Position numbers and translations under genes: made by a program. A DNA stretch of 64,000 nt from Oxytricha trifallax (Eukaryota > Ciliophora > Spirotrichea > Sporadotrichida > Oxytrichidae). Positions within the stretch are counted from its first letter, which is position 1. Every line of letters starts with the position of its first letter. The stretch is from the NCBI GenBank assembly GCA_000711775.1, contig ARYC01002008.1, positions 1-64,000 of the forward strand, read 5' to 3'. Below are positions 11,658-24,727 of this stretch, in pieces. The notes below the pieces were generated by a model, which saw only the letters and a program-made list of their open reading frames with translations, ran no database searches and was not told the origin of the DNA.

Positions 11658-11972
11658 AGTATATTAAAAATGTGGAAATTGCAAGAATATAATTCAAATT
11701 TAAATTTAAATAATTAAAACAGCCAACAATTTGCAATAGGTTTAAATAGAATTTGATATAATAAGTATCCAAAAATGTCTCTATAATTAGCCGTTACTAT
11801 GCACCAACTTCTATAAAAAGTTGGTGCATAGTAACGGCAATTTTTTACAGACATTTTTGCATGCTTACTAAATCAAATTCTATTTAAACCTCAAGCAAAT
11901 TAGTTGCTGTTTTAATTATTTAAATTTAAATTTATATATAAATATTACAATTTCCCCATTTTGAATTTACTA
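11658..11972. mobile_element. Palindromic MITE B
   Basis: About 315 bp and almost completely self-complementary. At the centre, GCCGTTACTATGCACCAACTT (11790 on) pairs with AAGTTGGTGCATAGTAACGG (to 11838) around a few-base loop. Outer arms share ATTCAAAATGGGGAAATTG-type ends and a TTTAAATAGAATTTGATAT block with MITE C at 40.26 kb, so both are one family. No coding capacity. Confidence 0.85.
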
Positions 11973-12238
11973 TATTAATATATAAATATAGTTGTTGTGC
12001 TTTATGATTTAAATGGATTATTTTAATATATTCTTACTCTACTTTTCAAACTTAATACATTTTTGCTTCAAAATTCTAGGGAACAATAAGTGTGAGCTGT
12101 CGGATCTATCATTGAATATCTTTTTATGTAAATAGATATTTATATTTTTCAATTTAAACAAGTTTATTTAATAATAAATTATACAAGATACTTAACAATT
12201 ACATGTGGGTCAAAAACATAATTTTAATTAGCAATTTA

Positions 12239-12600
12239 GAATCTTCTTAGGGAGAAGTTTCCTGCTCCTTGTAGTAACCCGACCCTGGAAAGTTTCCTGC
12301 TCCCTTCGGAAGTTTCCTCCTTTAACAATGAAATTTTAATTATACATTCACCCTTAATAATAAAAATTTTTAATATAATTTCAAAGTTCATATTTATCCC
12401 TTGTCCCATAACATATTGTAAATTATGATATAAATATTTATTTTCATTAATTATATATGCTACTTTGATTATTTATTTGAATTTTTTATCATGATAATAC
12501 AAAATGCTTTATGTTAATTAGGAATTATTATAGTTTAATTGATGATATAAATTTTGAGATATACTTCAAAAGGGGGCAGGAAACTCTCCCCTTCTTATTC
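12239..12600. mobile_element. MITE-like unit with AGTTTCCTGC inverted ends
   Basis: The left end (GAATCTTCTTAGGGAGAAG, then TTTCCTGCTCC) recurs inverted at 12566-12600 (GCAGGAAACTCTCCCCTTC). Inside the left arm the AGTTTCCTGCTCC unit is repeated directly at about 12255, 12290 and, shortened, 12310. The interior is A+T-rich with no gene. The class is uncertain. Confidence 0.5.
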
Positions 12601-13814
12601 TATTTATAATAAACTCTTATTAATCAAAAATTAAATTGATGATTTTTTAATCTGTATTTGAGTGATGACATGAGATGAAAATCATCTGGTTTACTTTATA
12701 TTAACTGAACAAATTAATAAATTACCATAAAGATATACCAATTAAGAAAAAGCAAAGAGTTATCAATGAATTAATAACAAAATACAAAAAGATTTTTAAA
12801 GTTTGCACATAGGATTGTTAATTTTATGTTGTTTATCATCTCCATAATATAATTAATATAAATATATATTCTAAGTATTAATTGAGTAAGAAGAACAGCT
12901 AAAGCAACTCGACTAAAATTACATTCTAGATTAGCTAATATACTTAGCAACAACATAAAAATAAATATATTATTTATTTAGGATAGATTAAGGAATTGCA
13001 TAATTAACTTCAAACATTCGATAATTTAACGAAGGAGTGAAAGTACCAGAAGAACAATCATAATATTAACAGTTGAAATAAATGATTTAAATTTTATATT
13101 AATTATTATGTAATTTTACCTACTAAAAATTTAGAAGAATTTAAGTGTTCTTTATCAATAAACATTTATGTAAATGATGTTTCATGTTTATTTAAAACTT
13201 AAACTGTTTTTATTAAGAAATGATTCTAAGCAAAAGAAATCAATTCAGCTAATTTATCGCTTAAGAATGTGAATTAATACCATAAAAAATAAACTTTAAA
13301 ACCATAAAGTTAAGCATAGAGATTACATATAAATTATATATTAATTAATGTCTTTTTATATTGTTGTAAATTTTCAAACTGAAAGATTATAATTATAGAA
13401 TATTTAAATCAATATTAATATAATACACGATTAATTTCAGTGAGTATCTAATAATTGTATAAACATAAGAGTGAAATCTAAGGATAAAATTGCAAATAAA
13501 ACATAGGCAATTTAGAGTAAGTGAAATAATAAGAATTTACATTTATAAGAGCGGTATAATAATTAGCCTGAATGATAGGAATTTGTAAATTAGATTTATG
13601 AACTTTAATGCTATTTGTGAAATAAATATATATATATCAAATTAAAAATGTTATAAATATTTGCTATTTTACCTGTTTGATAAAGAAGTCTATCGTGGTA
13701 TATAATAATCGTTTAATATAAATTATAGAAGAGAAACTATTCTTACAGAAATTAAAAATTAATAGTGAAATAATCAATTACTATTAATAAATTATAACCA
13801 GAAATTAACCAACC
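12601..13814. other. A+T-rich non-coding germline DNA
   Basis: No supported gene. Several open frames exist under the ciliate code, but their composition looks random. Confidence 0.4.
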
Positions 13815-14470
13815 ATGAAATAGTTTTACAAATCTCAACAAGCGAACGGAAATGATAGAGAACAAGATACATTTGAGGGTAGGAAGATTGTTAATGACAT
13901 GAAAACAATCAAAGAGTGAAAGAAACTTTTTATAAAGAAAAATTACTATCCTGTAAATATTTTATTAGGCTAATTCTAAACTAAAAAGAAAAAAAAATAC
14001 AAGATGATATAAATGGAAGATAGTTGGCAAACTTAGATAGAAATATATTCATTCTATGATATTAATGTGAATGAACAGAGATGTAGTGAATAAGTTATTA
14101 TTTAATAAATGAATGTTTTATATGCAGCATAAAAATTATCTTAGATTTTAAATGCTAGTTAGATTAATTACAAAACTAAATCACATAAATCAAGAATCTT
14201 TATTGAATAAAAGTATTGTTCTCCAATTGTCTAAGTGGCATGAGGTATCTTCTAAAAATTCACAGACAAGAAAAAATATTTTTTTTAAGTACAGGAGTAG
14301 AAGAATTCTCTCAAATTAAGCAAACTTGAATCAATTAAAGTATATTGGAGAAATAAATCATTTATCAAATTACAGATGCTAATGAGCTTTTCATTTAAGA
14401 AATCATGAAAACGAAAAGAATAATGAATTCTAGGGACCAAATTATAAAGAAGTTTCATGACATACCTTGA
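13815..14470 (+). CDS. Coding islands of an unrecognised gene (possible MDSs)
   Basis: ATG 13815 opens MKQFYKSQQANGNDREQ and on to TGA 13917. The same frame is then open again to TGA 14241-14243 and contains MEDSWQTQIEIYSFYD and a Gln-rich helix-like stretch. A third block in another frame (14345-14470) reads EKQIIYQITDANELFIQEI. The A+T-rich stretch around 13917-13985 and the frame change after 14243 could be small IESs. No domain is recognised. Confidence 0.5.
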
Positions 14471-16939
14471 TTTTTGTTGAGGATAAAAAATACTTTTAAG
14501 TATAATTTAAAACTAAAATTTGCGACACTTATTTATATGCTATTAAAAATAATATTTATGTGTCAATAAGCAGTAGCATAACAAAGGATTCCCAAATAAT
14601 GTTTTTCTGATCTTTAAGATTAAATCGCAATCAAAGCTTTTTAAAAATAAATATAAAATATATTTCAAATCAAAACACATTAATTATTTAATCAATTGAA
14701 ATTAATGAAGATTTTAAATATTAGTATCTACCTATAGTATGTTACATTTTACTTATGTCATTACTTCAAATTTATACACAATTACATATATTTTACTGAT
14801 CTTCAATTTATTTTAATGTATGTTTACAATAAATTGACAGATTTTATTGAAATTATGAATAGAATAAGGCTAAATTATAGTTCCAAAGATATTTGCTTAT
14901 TTAAATTAAAAAATGCAAATTATATTAAGAAAAGATTAAATCATTAATTGCATATATACCTTTTACAAATTAAAATTTTTTCAATATTCAGAAAGTAACT
15001 TTGAAAATAAATCTATATGTGCATCGTAAAATGCTATAGCAGTATATATATCTCCCATACTTAAATTGTAGTTTATATTGATTTAATTCAAAATGCCTCA
15101 TTGAACATATCTAAATGTGATTATTGATAAAATACAAAACATTTGGAAATTATAAAATTGAAATAAATAATAACTGTAATGAAAATGTTATAATTAAGCA
15201 TGTTTAGTTTAATTTGCGAAAATCACTAAATAATGCTATAAAAAAATGCATTTGTGCATAATGAAATACTAACTGGAGTTTAATTAAATTTTGTGATTTA
15301 TATTTTAATCATATTTTCCTAAAAAATTCTATTTGAGCGAACAAGTATTATGCGTGTTATTATAAAGTAATTGACTCTGTATATTTGATAAATGCGATAT
15401 TTATAATATTCGAGCAATCTCTCTTATAAAGCAAGCAATTTTTTTTTGTTTTTTAGAAAATGCTAAAATATTTGCGATCTTTAACTATGAACAAGGATAA
15501 TTTAGAAAAATATTATCTAATATTATGAAAAAAATGTTAAAAGCATGGATAATTTTAAATAAATAAAGATAAAAAAGAAAAATATTTACTTTATTTAGAG
15601 GAGAGGTGAACGCCACTTGTAATCCATTTTTAATCTATATAATTTTAATTATGTTCAGTTTTCAATTAATTTAAAATAAATCTTGAATTTCAAAAATTCA
15701 TGTATAATAATAATAAAAATAATATATGAACTTTGATTATGAGTAGATTATATATCTTAATACTATTCTTTACAATGAGTTGGCATTATTAATTTTCAAA
15801 ATAACTTATTTTATTAGCGCTAACAAGAAATCATTGCTTATTAATTTTTTAAAATGCAATTTATAATGAAAAGTATAACTTAAAACTCGCACTAGGAGTT
15901 AAAGATAATTCAAACAATGCCTCCCACAAAATAGCCGAATTAAAATTGAAACTAATTGAGAATGGAATTTCTCTCAATAATGAAATTAGAGGTTAATTCT
16001 CAATATTATTATTTTGAGAAATATGACTAATAGACCATGATTAAATATTAAGTAAAAGTAAAAAAAAATGTGAACAACAAAAGCAACCTATCATTTTATT
16101 AAAATCATAATATTGCTTTAAACTCATATTATCATAAAAATTAGATAAAATAGCATTTTTCATTATATTGCAATTTATATTATATAAAAAACCTCTAAAT
16201 TATGAAGTATTAAAAGAGAAGAACCCAGAAAGTAAAATAGATACAATAAAATACACCTTATGATGATGCATTGCATACCGTCAAATAATAATTCAATTAA
16301 TTATTAGTTATATAAATAAAATGCGAAAAAAATAGCTTAAATATATTCATATGGAATATAAGAAATAATTGTGACTACTTTGAAATGGGAAAATATGAAG
16401 AAATAAAAGTTTTAATATGAAATAATATAAATATGGTAAATAATGAAAAAAATTGGTTTTTGGACTTAATTGTCAAAGTTAAAAAATGATGTCAGAAGCG
16501 AGTTATTGCATATAAAAATTGCATAATTCAAATTTGATATATATATATATATATATATATATCTCTAAATAATAAAATAAATCAAAGAAAAATTAAATCA
16601 TATAATAATACAATATAATTTGCTCATGTTTCTAGAAAAGCAAAAAAAAGAAGACATGGGTAATTAGATAATTTATAGTAATTATATTGTAAATATGTAA
16701 ATTAAATAATCTATAAAATGTCAAATTTATTACAACATCGTAGACTATATACATAATACTATTTACAAAAATGAGGTTGATTTGCAAAAAATAAAAGATT
16801 ATGAATAAATTAATATAATATATAAGAATAATAATATGAAAAATTAGTTATAATTAACTTTAAAAATATAGTCTTAAAAGCGAAGAATACAATTATTTAA
16901 ACTACATTAATAAATCTGTAAATAGAAGTGAAATGATAA
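14471..16939. other. A+T-rich germline DNA with a TA microsatellite
   Basis: About 2.5 kb without a supported gene. A pure TA dinucleotide run of over 20 bp lies near 16539-16562. A short direct-repeat block X (AACGAAGTTGCCAAGATAT) begins just to the right at 16957 and is listed separately. Confidence 0.45.
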
Positions 16940-17572
16940 TCAAGTTAAAGGATAAGACTATTCAACGAAGTTGCCAAGATATCTGGCATTATAGAGGATT
17001 TCCCAAAAACATTGGCGTTTAAATACGACCATTTATGGAGTAGTAGGAGATAAATTAGAGTAGATAGAAGATATAATGTGTTATTAATTTTTTCTAAAAA
17101 AACTTACTTTTCCTATTATTAAAATTATCAATAATATTATGATTATTATTCCTATTTTAATACCATACTCATGGAAATTGTCAACATGATGTTCGTGTAG
17201 CTTCTGAATTTTTGTAGGTCTTAGGCGGTAGTTGAGGAAAGAGTACTCGAAAACAATATTTTTGACATTACAAGACACTACTTGGCTATGGTCCATGGAT
17301 ATAGTTGGAAATAGCCAAAATATCTCACTTTGAATAGTGATAAGGCAAAAGGTACCTTAGCATAAGGTATATATTCATACCTTGCTAGAAACATTGGTCA
17401 TGAGTACTTTAAAAAGTGATTATTCAAGATAATTATCGCCCTCTTTTAACACCCATTTGAGTAACATCAAATCTTCCAGGGCCTCGTTCGTAGTCATGCC
17501 TTGTAAAATTGCCTTAGCGTATTCGTGATCAGCACCTCGAAATTAACAATAGTGTGGGGTCTAGAAGTCTCA
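16940..17572 (-). CDS. Coding island with a transmembrane segment, one internal TGA
   Basis: One reading frame spans about 210 codons from about 17572 to TGA 16940-16942. It is broken only by TGA at 17375-17377. The upstream part reads CQFRGADHEYAKAILQGM and continues acidic and helical. The downstream part contains a hydrophobic run GIIIIILLIILIIG near 17100-17150, probably one membrane helix. A TATG direct repeat flanks the internal TGA. Removing one TATG plus the 11 bp between the repeats (15 bp) would delete the stop and keep frame, so a miniature IES is possible. The protein is not recognised. Confidence 0.5.
16957..16980 (+). repeat. Short dispersed repeat X, copy 1
   Basis: TTCAACGAAGTTGCCAAGATAT resembles TTTAACGAGGTTACCAAGATAT at 18719-18740, in the same orientation. 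Both overlap minus-strand coding-like frames (YLGNFV and YLGNLV). They may be duplicated coding sequence rather than a mobile repeat. Confidence 0.4.
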
Positions 17573-17835
17573 TAAAGCAGTTTTTATTTTTTCAAAATAA
17601 ATAAAAGTGTACGATTCTAGTCGTGGAACTAGTAAACATGAAACCAATATTCATTTATTATTGCAATATTCAATATACTTAAGTAACAATTGGAGTTTTT
17701 TTTAAAACGTATTTTTATATTTTTCAAGATTATATGGTTTATCTAGAAGTTCTATCTTTTGCCTGTTAATTTTTAAATAGGCTTATATAAATGGCTCCTC
17801 CAATCCTCTTTATTATATATTTATCTTTTTCTCCA

Positions 17836-18060
17836 TCACTCCTCCATTATTAAACTGTAGATTCTCTCCCCACCTAAGATCATCTCAGAGTCTATATCTA
17901 TATTATTCACCATTAAGACAGTGACAAATACCAGAACCTCGGCAGTAACTTGACATATATTTCGAAGCTTACACATCAAGGAATAGCATTTTTACTAAAA
18001 TTGCGATGAGCTTTTGGGAACATTATCTCGTGAACCCCAAAATTAAAAATGTGGTTTTAG
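17836..18060 (-). CDS. Coding island containing repeat Y
   Basis: A minus-strand frame reads CYSLMCKLRNICQVTAEV and continues through a hydrophobic stretch (LVFVTVLMVNN) and an acidic stretch to TGA 17836-17838. It includes repeat Y (17971-18037). The frame choice is uncertain, because a second frame is also open over the repeat. Confidence 0.4.
17971..18037 (+). repeat. Direct repeat Y, copy 1
   Basis: ACATCAAGGAATAGCATTTTT, an AATTGCGAT segment and a TATCTCGTGAACC segment recur in order at 18491-18555. A weaker match (AGATGATCTTAGG versus AGAAGATCTTGGG on the minus strand) extends the similarity outward. The two copies are about 520 bp apart in the same orientation. Confidence 0.6.
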
Positions 18061-18424
18061 AATCGTATTAAAGGCTAATTTAAATTATCGTATCCGAAAA
18101 ATAATTGTGATGGATTTGATTAAACAATATTTGTTATATTTATTTGATCCACTAAAATTGGGCTCATAAAAATGACCATGACTCCATTGTGAGTATATTT
18201 TATATTGAGTATATTTAATGTAAAAACAAAGATCTGATCAAGCACTCTCGATTTATAATCACTCAAAAAAGATTTATGTTTTTTAAATATTTGACCATTA
18301 CTTCCCAAGAACACCCATACATAATGCTAATCCACTAAATTTAGGATCTTACATATTTTTAAACTAACTTTTGATTAATACTATACTTTTATTCTACCCA
18401 AGATCTTCTCTGAGTATATTCATG

Positions 18425-18740
18425 ATTTGATGAAGTTGAAACTCCCAGTTACCTTAACCATGACAGATAAATCTATCACAGAATAAGCTTGAACATCAAG
18501 GAATAGCATTTTTAGAAGAATTGCGATAAATTTCTGTAAAAGCTATCTCGTGAACCATTAAATATTTTTCAAATCTGACTTAGATTTACCTACAAATTCC
18601 ATGATTATTGTCTTCCATATTTTAATATCCGGAAAATATTGCCAAGTCAAAGCATTTTGCAAAGTTTTTAATAATCATGCACAAAAATAAAAAAAACATA
18701 TTTCTAAGTCAAACAATATTTAACGAGGTTACCAAGATAT
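18425..18740 (-). other. Second copy of repeats Y and X, coding-like
   Basis: Contains Y copy 2 (18491-18555) and X copy 2 (18719-18740). Over Y a minus-strand frame reads KFIAILLKMLFLDVQAYSV. Upstream is a Cys-containing frame (FAKCFDLAIFSGY). The segment resembles the 17.8-18.0 kb island but has diverged. Function unknown. Confidence 0.35.
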
Positions 18741-19622
18741 TATACTTTGTCGACTTGGTGAATCGCTTATCTAGGTTTTCTTAATCTTTCTTTAATCAAT
18801 TAAATATATTTTTGCGTATTCTTTATTAAATTTGTTTGTTAATTATCAAATATTTAGCTGTTATTTTAAAAATAAAATTTATGAAAATTACATTATATTT
18901 TTATTTAAATTTTTTTAAATCTTATATTTAAACATTAAACTATGAGTTATAATTTCTGAAATTATCTCTATAATCTTTCTTAATAATTAGCTTTTATAAT
19001 AATAAGACTATCAATTTAATATTTAAAGGCAGTAGAATTGTTTATATTTAGTTGATATTCAATATTGAATTTAAACCAATATTCTCACAAGATTTAACTT
19101 TTTTTTAAATTATTCAACTGTATACCAATTGAATGTGTTGACTTTGCTTGATTGTGCTTAATTACAAGTTAACAAAGTTCGTGAATTTAATTATATTTTT
19201 TTATATACTTTATCTTAAATAATTGACAATCGTCATATCTATTGCAACTTAATGTTTTAAAAGAAAGCTATTTTAGCTTATAAAGACATGTATTATAATC
19301 TTTTCTTGTTCAATATGAACTTAATAAAGTCAATTATTTTATGCTAAGATAATTGAATAAATTAATATGATTTATTTGTCATTTAAAGCCAAAAATTGAG
19401 CATGTTTTAATGATTTTTAAAGACAACTCAATATAAAATAACTCAAATTAATGGAAATAAAATATTGCTAAAAAAATTTAGGTTTAGTTAAGTAATTCAT
19501 ATCCAGCATTAATAAGACTGAATTGAATACTTTTATATTGAATAAAATTGACATTAGTATTTTTGCTAACATTTAAATAATAACTTGAGATTTATTTAAT
19601 TAAGAATAAAGCAATACATGAT
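18741..19622. other. A+T-rich non-coding germline DNA
   Basis: No supported feature. Confidence 0.4.
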
Positions 19623-19829
19623 TCAAACTGCTAGAATTTTATTTTTTAATAAATTTGTTTCGCGATCTTTGTTCTTGGTAGTTGATTCTTTCTCATAAAT
19701 ATAAACTGTTTTTTTTTCAAAACTTTTTCTTATAAGCTTTTGTTCATCTTACTGTAACTTTTTAATATTTCTTTTATCATTTTCTCCTTTTAAGTGCATT
19801 AATTTGTTATCAACTGAGATCCGGATCAT
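19623..19829 (-). CDS. Coding island, charged, 68 codons
   Basis: ATG 19829 to TGA 19623-19625. It reads MIRISVDNKLMHLKGEND and continues into a Lys/Gln/Glu-rich, probably coiled-coil region (KKLQQDEQKLIRKSFEKK). Its composition is unlike random frames. Likely one segment of the same minus-strand gene as 19919-20074. Family not recognised. Confidence 0.5.
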
Positions 19830-19918
19830 TTTTATTTAGCAATTCTCTCAATCAATCATTCATTATATTCTTCCCACTATAATTAGATAAAAGATTGCCT
19901 TTTGCATTTCTTTGATTA

Positions 19919-20074
19919 TCATCTCGGCTGCTGAACTCTAATCGTTATTCTTTCGGGGTTTATTTCTAAAATTATCCTAATTCCGTTCTGTAAAATCAGC
20001 TCATCCCAGATTATTAACATGTGTTTTATAGCACTCCGTTCTTCTATTCTAGTTTGACTGCTAAAAAGTTTCAT
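19919..20074 (-). CDS. Coding island, 51 codons
   Basis: ATG 20074 to TGA 19919-19921. It reads MKLFSSQTRIEERSAIKH and later ILEINPERITIRVQQPR. It is next to the preceding island on the same strand but in a different frame, as expected for MDSs separated by an IES or for a decayed gene. Confidence 0.5.
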   Translation of the reverse strand: MKLFSSQTRIEERSAIKHMLIIWDELILQNGIRIILEINPERITIRVQQPR

Positions 20075-20269
20075 ATTCCCTTATTTATTTAAAATTCTCT
20101 TCACACTTAAAAAGTATGATTTCTAATATTATATTTTATAGAAGAGCTCAAAATTAAATGATAGGTATTAACATTGTAAATTTCGCCAGCTTTTGAGAAT
20201 AATTGAAATATTTGATTAAAGATATATTTCAAAATTTTTAAGCCTCTTATTTTAAATATAAAATCTAGT

Positions 20270-20890
20270 TGATAAACTGTAAGTACTTGTTAATCTGGGT
20301 CAAACCTCCTATACGTACGATCTAATTTCCTATTCCTTAATACTCCTTATATTTCTTTTAATATGCAGTTTTCAGTTAATTCTGGTAATTAACCGAAATC
20401 TCAATAATTTTCATATCCCCAGATTCTTCATATAATCTACTGTTTTCCAACTTTCAGTTTGTTAAGCATTGCTTCTGTCAATCTAGTGTATCTCTTTGTC
20501 AATGAGGAGCATGAATGGTTTAATTATTTGCATAATATTATTTTTAACTAATTTTTACCTTCAAGATTTATTTTAACAACTTTCCATTTTTAGTACTGAA
20601 ATGTACCTTTCTCTGTACCATCTCATCATATCGGTATTCCTCTATCTTTTCACTATGCTATATCTTAACTATAATTTCTTTGTTTTTATTCTTCCTGTTA
20701 TTAAATCCACTTACTAATTCTTTCCCATTTAGATCGTGGCAAAAGGATTGCATATCATAATTAACTTAAATTTTCTGTCAATTAAATCCTTCACTTATTT
20801 GCAGTTATAAACTTGTTTAATTATTGCAAGGTAACCTCGATAGATTTAGTATTATACTTCAACTCAATCTGATAGATATATGGGCGAAGA
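20270..20890 (-). CDS. Cluster of minus-strand coding islands
   Basis: Three blocks. 20791-20890: RPYIYQIELKYNTKSIEV to TGA. 20499-20753: an 84-codon ATG-to-TGA frame beginning MQSFCHDLNGKELVSGF, with a basic then charged body. About 20270-20420: MKIIEISVNYQNQLKTAY, open at its far end. The blocks are in different frames with A+T-rich junctions, consistent with MDSs of one gene. No domain recognised. Confidence 0.5.
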
Positions 20891-22470
20891 AAACATTAAT
20901 GTGAAAATTTAATTAAAATAGGTCTAGTTGATTCTTTTGCGTAATTTGGATTATTTTAAACTTCAATCTGCTCTCAAATTCTATTTGCAGAGGAACTTTT
21001 TAATGTTTAAGTTTTTGCTTCAATTAAATAGAGTTACAATTAAAAAAATATGAGAGCTGTCGAAATATGACATGTTTGGAAATCCATTTTCAGATTATAT
21101 TTTATTGAAAAATTAAATTTAATAAATAAATTGATCGTTTAAAAATCAGAAGTTGATAGTATATATTAGTGGGATAAAACAAAGTAAAATGGATTCAAGA
21201 TTCAATTATATATTAAAAAATACAAATTTAAACAAAATTATAGCGATTGCTTATAATACTTTATTATAAATAATATTATATTTAAATTTAATAAGTATAG
21301 AATTTTCATAAAGAGCTTTCTTATATGATTCAATGCTTTCATTCTTATATGGTTAATTTTTCTTATAATTATCTTATGTTCGTTGCAGCAATCGAATAAG
21401 AGATTTGCTTCATGAAAATATAGACAAACATTTTTATTAATTTAAAGAAAGATTAATTTATAGTAAGATTGTTAATAAAAAATACAATTCTAATATTAAT
21501 TATTCTAATCTTTAGTATTATTACATTTATTGATAAATTGTGCAAATATGAAGATTGATTCCTTTTAAAAACACTAAGAAAAGCTAAATAACTTATTAAG
21601 TTTTGATATTAAATTGAGATTTCAATTATAAATGCTTTATATAATATATGATTTATTCTCACATTTAATTCACTTTTACTATTAACAAATTTATTGTGAA
21701 TCTATAGGTATAATTTTAATTCTTATTAATAATATATAACTCAGAGTCAATTTCTATAACAAGATTTGTTTGCTAAAAGCAGAAGTATTATTTTAATGAT
21801 TATAGCTAGTATAAATAGTTGGTGAAAGCTTTTACGTGAATATAGTTAATTTAAGAGGCAAAGACTAGTTTTTAAAAAATAAGGTAAAATAAATCTATGA
21901 TAAATGTTCAATATTCAGAAAAAATCTAAAGATCTTTAAAATTGTTTGTATCCTTAATTAACTTTATTATGACTTAACTGCATCGTAAATAAAATTAAAT
22001 ACTAAAGGTCAATTGATTTGAATTTGGAGTTGCTTTTAATAAGTCTTTAAAATTAGATAATTCAATGTAATAGAATAGCTTGGGAATATTCATTTCTCGA
22101 GATGTCAAACCAATTTAATTTAATAATTGAAGGACTATTTTTATCATTTATGACTTTATAGGCATAATGATATTCACTGAATTATAACATAATGAGTATT
22201 TAATCCGTATTTTATTTAAGGCATCATAAACTGTTAACAAGATGAATCAAATAAACAAATTTATCACTTTCACCAAATAAATATATGTTAAAGAATAGTT
22301 ATATCTTTTCATTTATAAATTATTAGTTTATATCTCTCTTAGTAAATAATTTTCTAACAATTGATTAATACTATTTTTTCTCAAATTAAAAATTATTATC
22401 TTTTTTATATTCTTAATCAATCAATTGATATTGATTGATGTATAGCCAAACTAAGATAATTGTATTCATT
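20891..22470. other. A+T-rich non-coding germline DNA
   Basis: No supported gene, RNA or repeat. Confidence 0.4.
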
Positions 22471-22692
22471 CATCATAATGAAAGGCTTGAAAATTAGAAG
22501 GTATTAACAATTAATTTGCTTACTTTAAAGCCAAAAGAAGAACTATAGATGAGAACTATTTTCCAAATGAGCAGAGAACCTTTCGAAATGTAATAGTTTA
22601 CTGAATTTATAGTAGTCGTAAATTCTAAAATATCAAATAAATTGTTTTAGAATAGTATAATCCTGAAAATACATAACATAGATTATATTTGA
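22471..22692 (+). CDS. Coding island, 73 codons
   Basis: An open frame to TGA 22690-22692 containing LLTLKPKEELQMRTIFQM and EPFEMQQFTEFIVVVNSK. No start within it. It looks like an internal coding segment. Unrecognised. Confidence 0.45.
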
Positions 22693-22989
22693 GTTTCTAT
22701 AATTAAGCATTAATTAATTGAAAATGGGAATATGATCATTATAAATAATAAGTAGTATCTCAAATTTAAAAATCAATTTAAAACCATAAATATAAGTTTC
22801 ATTATAACTATTATTGATTTCATTTTACACTAAATTTATATTTAAAAGTGGTGTCTTAACAATTAAGTTTTGCACTGCTTAAAATTTCTCTGTATATGCT
22901 GTCAAAGTTTGAATTTCTACTTATTAAGAAATTTAATCTAAAATACCTTCTCTTTCTAGTGAATATCATAGACTTTTACTTAATTTTTA
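22693..22989. other. A+T-rich spacer
   Basis: No feature supported. Confidence 0.4.
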
Positions 22990-23394
22990 ATAATAATTCA
23001 AGGTTCCTATAATAAATAGCCTATTAGCTACTTATTCAAGTTAACTCATATGATTAGTAGGGATAGTAAGTTGTGTGCCAAGGTCCGTATTAAGTAGTTA
23101 AGATCGTTTGATAAGGGATATGCGTCAACTCCGAATGATCTTGTTAACTTATAAATATTGCTTTACTTTCTGACCTTAGTAAAACTATGGTGGATTAAAC
23201 ACAGTCCTTTAAATAATTAAACTTACATTTATATTAAATAAAGAATTAAAGTAATGGTATTTAAGTTGGTCACTCTATAGAATAATAAAAGCAATCTATA
23301 GAATATTATTGATATTCAGTGTTCATAGAGTATTAAGAAAAATATAAGTATTGGAGATTTAAAAGATCTTAGAACATTTGTTGAATTGTTTTGA
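22990..23394 (+). CDS. Coding island, 114 codons from an ATG
   Basis: The frame is open upstream of ATG 23050 (GSYNKQPISYLFKLTH precedes it) and runs to TGA 23392-23394. The first half (MISRDSKLCAKVRIKQ, then FDKGYASTPNDLVNL) is strongly protein-like. The second half is more A+T-driven. It may be an MDS whose true end is near 23200. Confidence 0.5.
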
Positions 23395-24727
23395 TCTATC
23401 AATAAGTTATAATTTTAACCAAGAATTTTGGATAAGAAATAAGTATTCAAAATATTGATGCCTACATATGGATTAAAAATAACAAGAAAATTATTATTTA
23501 CTAATATTCTAATTGCTTAGTGATAAAATGATTAATAAAATTGTATCGTGGAGTATTATATAAAATGAGGTTTTACATTATAATGACTATGAAATTAAAC
23601 ATGCCACTGTAATTTTAAAGGAGGCCGTACTTGTATTTATACAAACCATTACTTTAAAAGCTAATTAAAATTTCTATATATAAACATTGTCAATTAGTTA
23701 TGAGAAATAAGCAACTTATGACAATCAAACAGCCATTAAAGCTTTCATTAATCAATCTTGAATCTCAAATAGTTTTATTGTTAAGTATTTTTATTTTTTT
23801 ATCGAATAGAAATTTTTTAAGATAATTAATAGTCACTTTAAGTTCTAATGAGAAATAGATCAAGCTGACAAATATGCTTAGATTAGGAGATAGTAATAGT
23901 TTTTTTAAAAAATAAATCTGGCATGTGATTTGCTAGTATGTTCACTTACTAAATTAATAATTGTATACTTTAACTATTGTCATAATATATTAATCATTCT
24001 CTTTATTAATTTGATCCAATTACATAGAGTAGTCTTATTTAATACAACTCTGTGAATTTATGATTGATATATAATGTAGTTTATGATATATTGCTCAATA
24101 ATTATTTCTGCTATATTCATTAATTCAATATGAATTAACTCCATAGAACTTCCCTATAGTGATCTTGAGCATTTACTAATAATAATTACAACTATTTATC
24201 AATATTTAGAATATATACAAATATGCTTATATTTTTCTCAGTGTAATTTTATGTTTCAATTTTTAATAATTCAGTAAATACTTGCCAATTTAAGCGAATA
24301 TTTTGGTGATAAAAATAAATTCATAAATTTGTTGTAGTGTAACTGAAAATCTACCACAATGATGTTTAAACTAACAAAAAAAACTGATAATAATTATATA
24401 ACTGGCAGTTATTTTAATGTCTAGCTGATCATTTTTTTTATTGTTATAGAAATTTACATGATACTAGCTTCACAATATTCAGAAATTTTTTAATTTTTAT
24501 ATATATATTTACTAATTAATCAATTGGACTTCATCAAGCATTTTCGAGATCCCATTATATATAATCACAATCTAAGTGGTTAATGAAGATTATGAGGACA
24601 CAAAATTTGATAATATTGATATAAATAATTGAAATTTTTTAGTTTTATTATAATTAAAAAGTATAAATATTTATTGTTTTAATATGATGTTAATCTAATT
24701 GGAAAAATATCAAATGTATTTCACTTA
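23395..24727. other. A+T-rich non-coding germline DNA
   Basis: No supported feature. Confidence 0.4.

Noticed and set aside
16921..17142. Plus-strand open frame over repeat X
   Set aside because: The minus-strand frame in the same interval is continuous with a longer, better-composed coding island.
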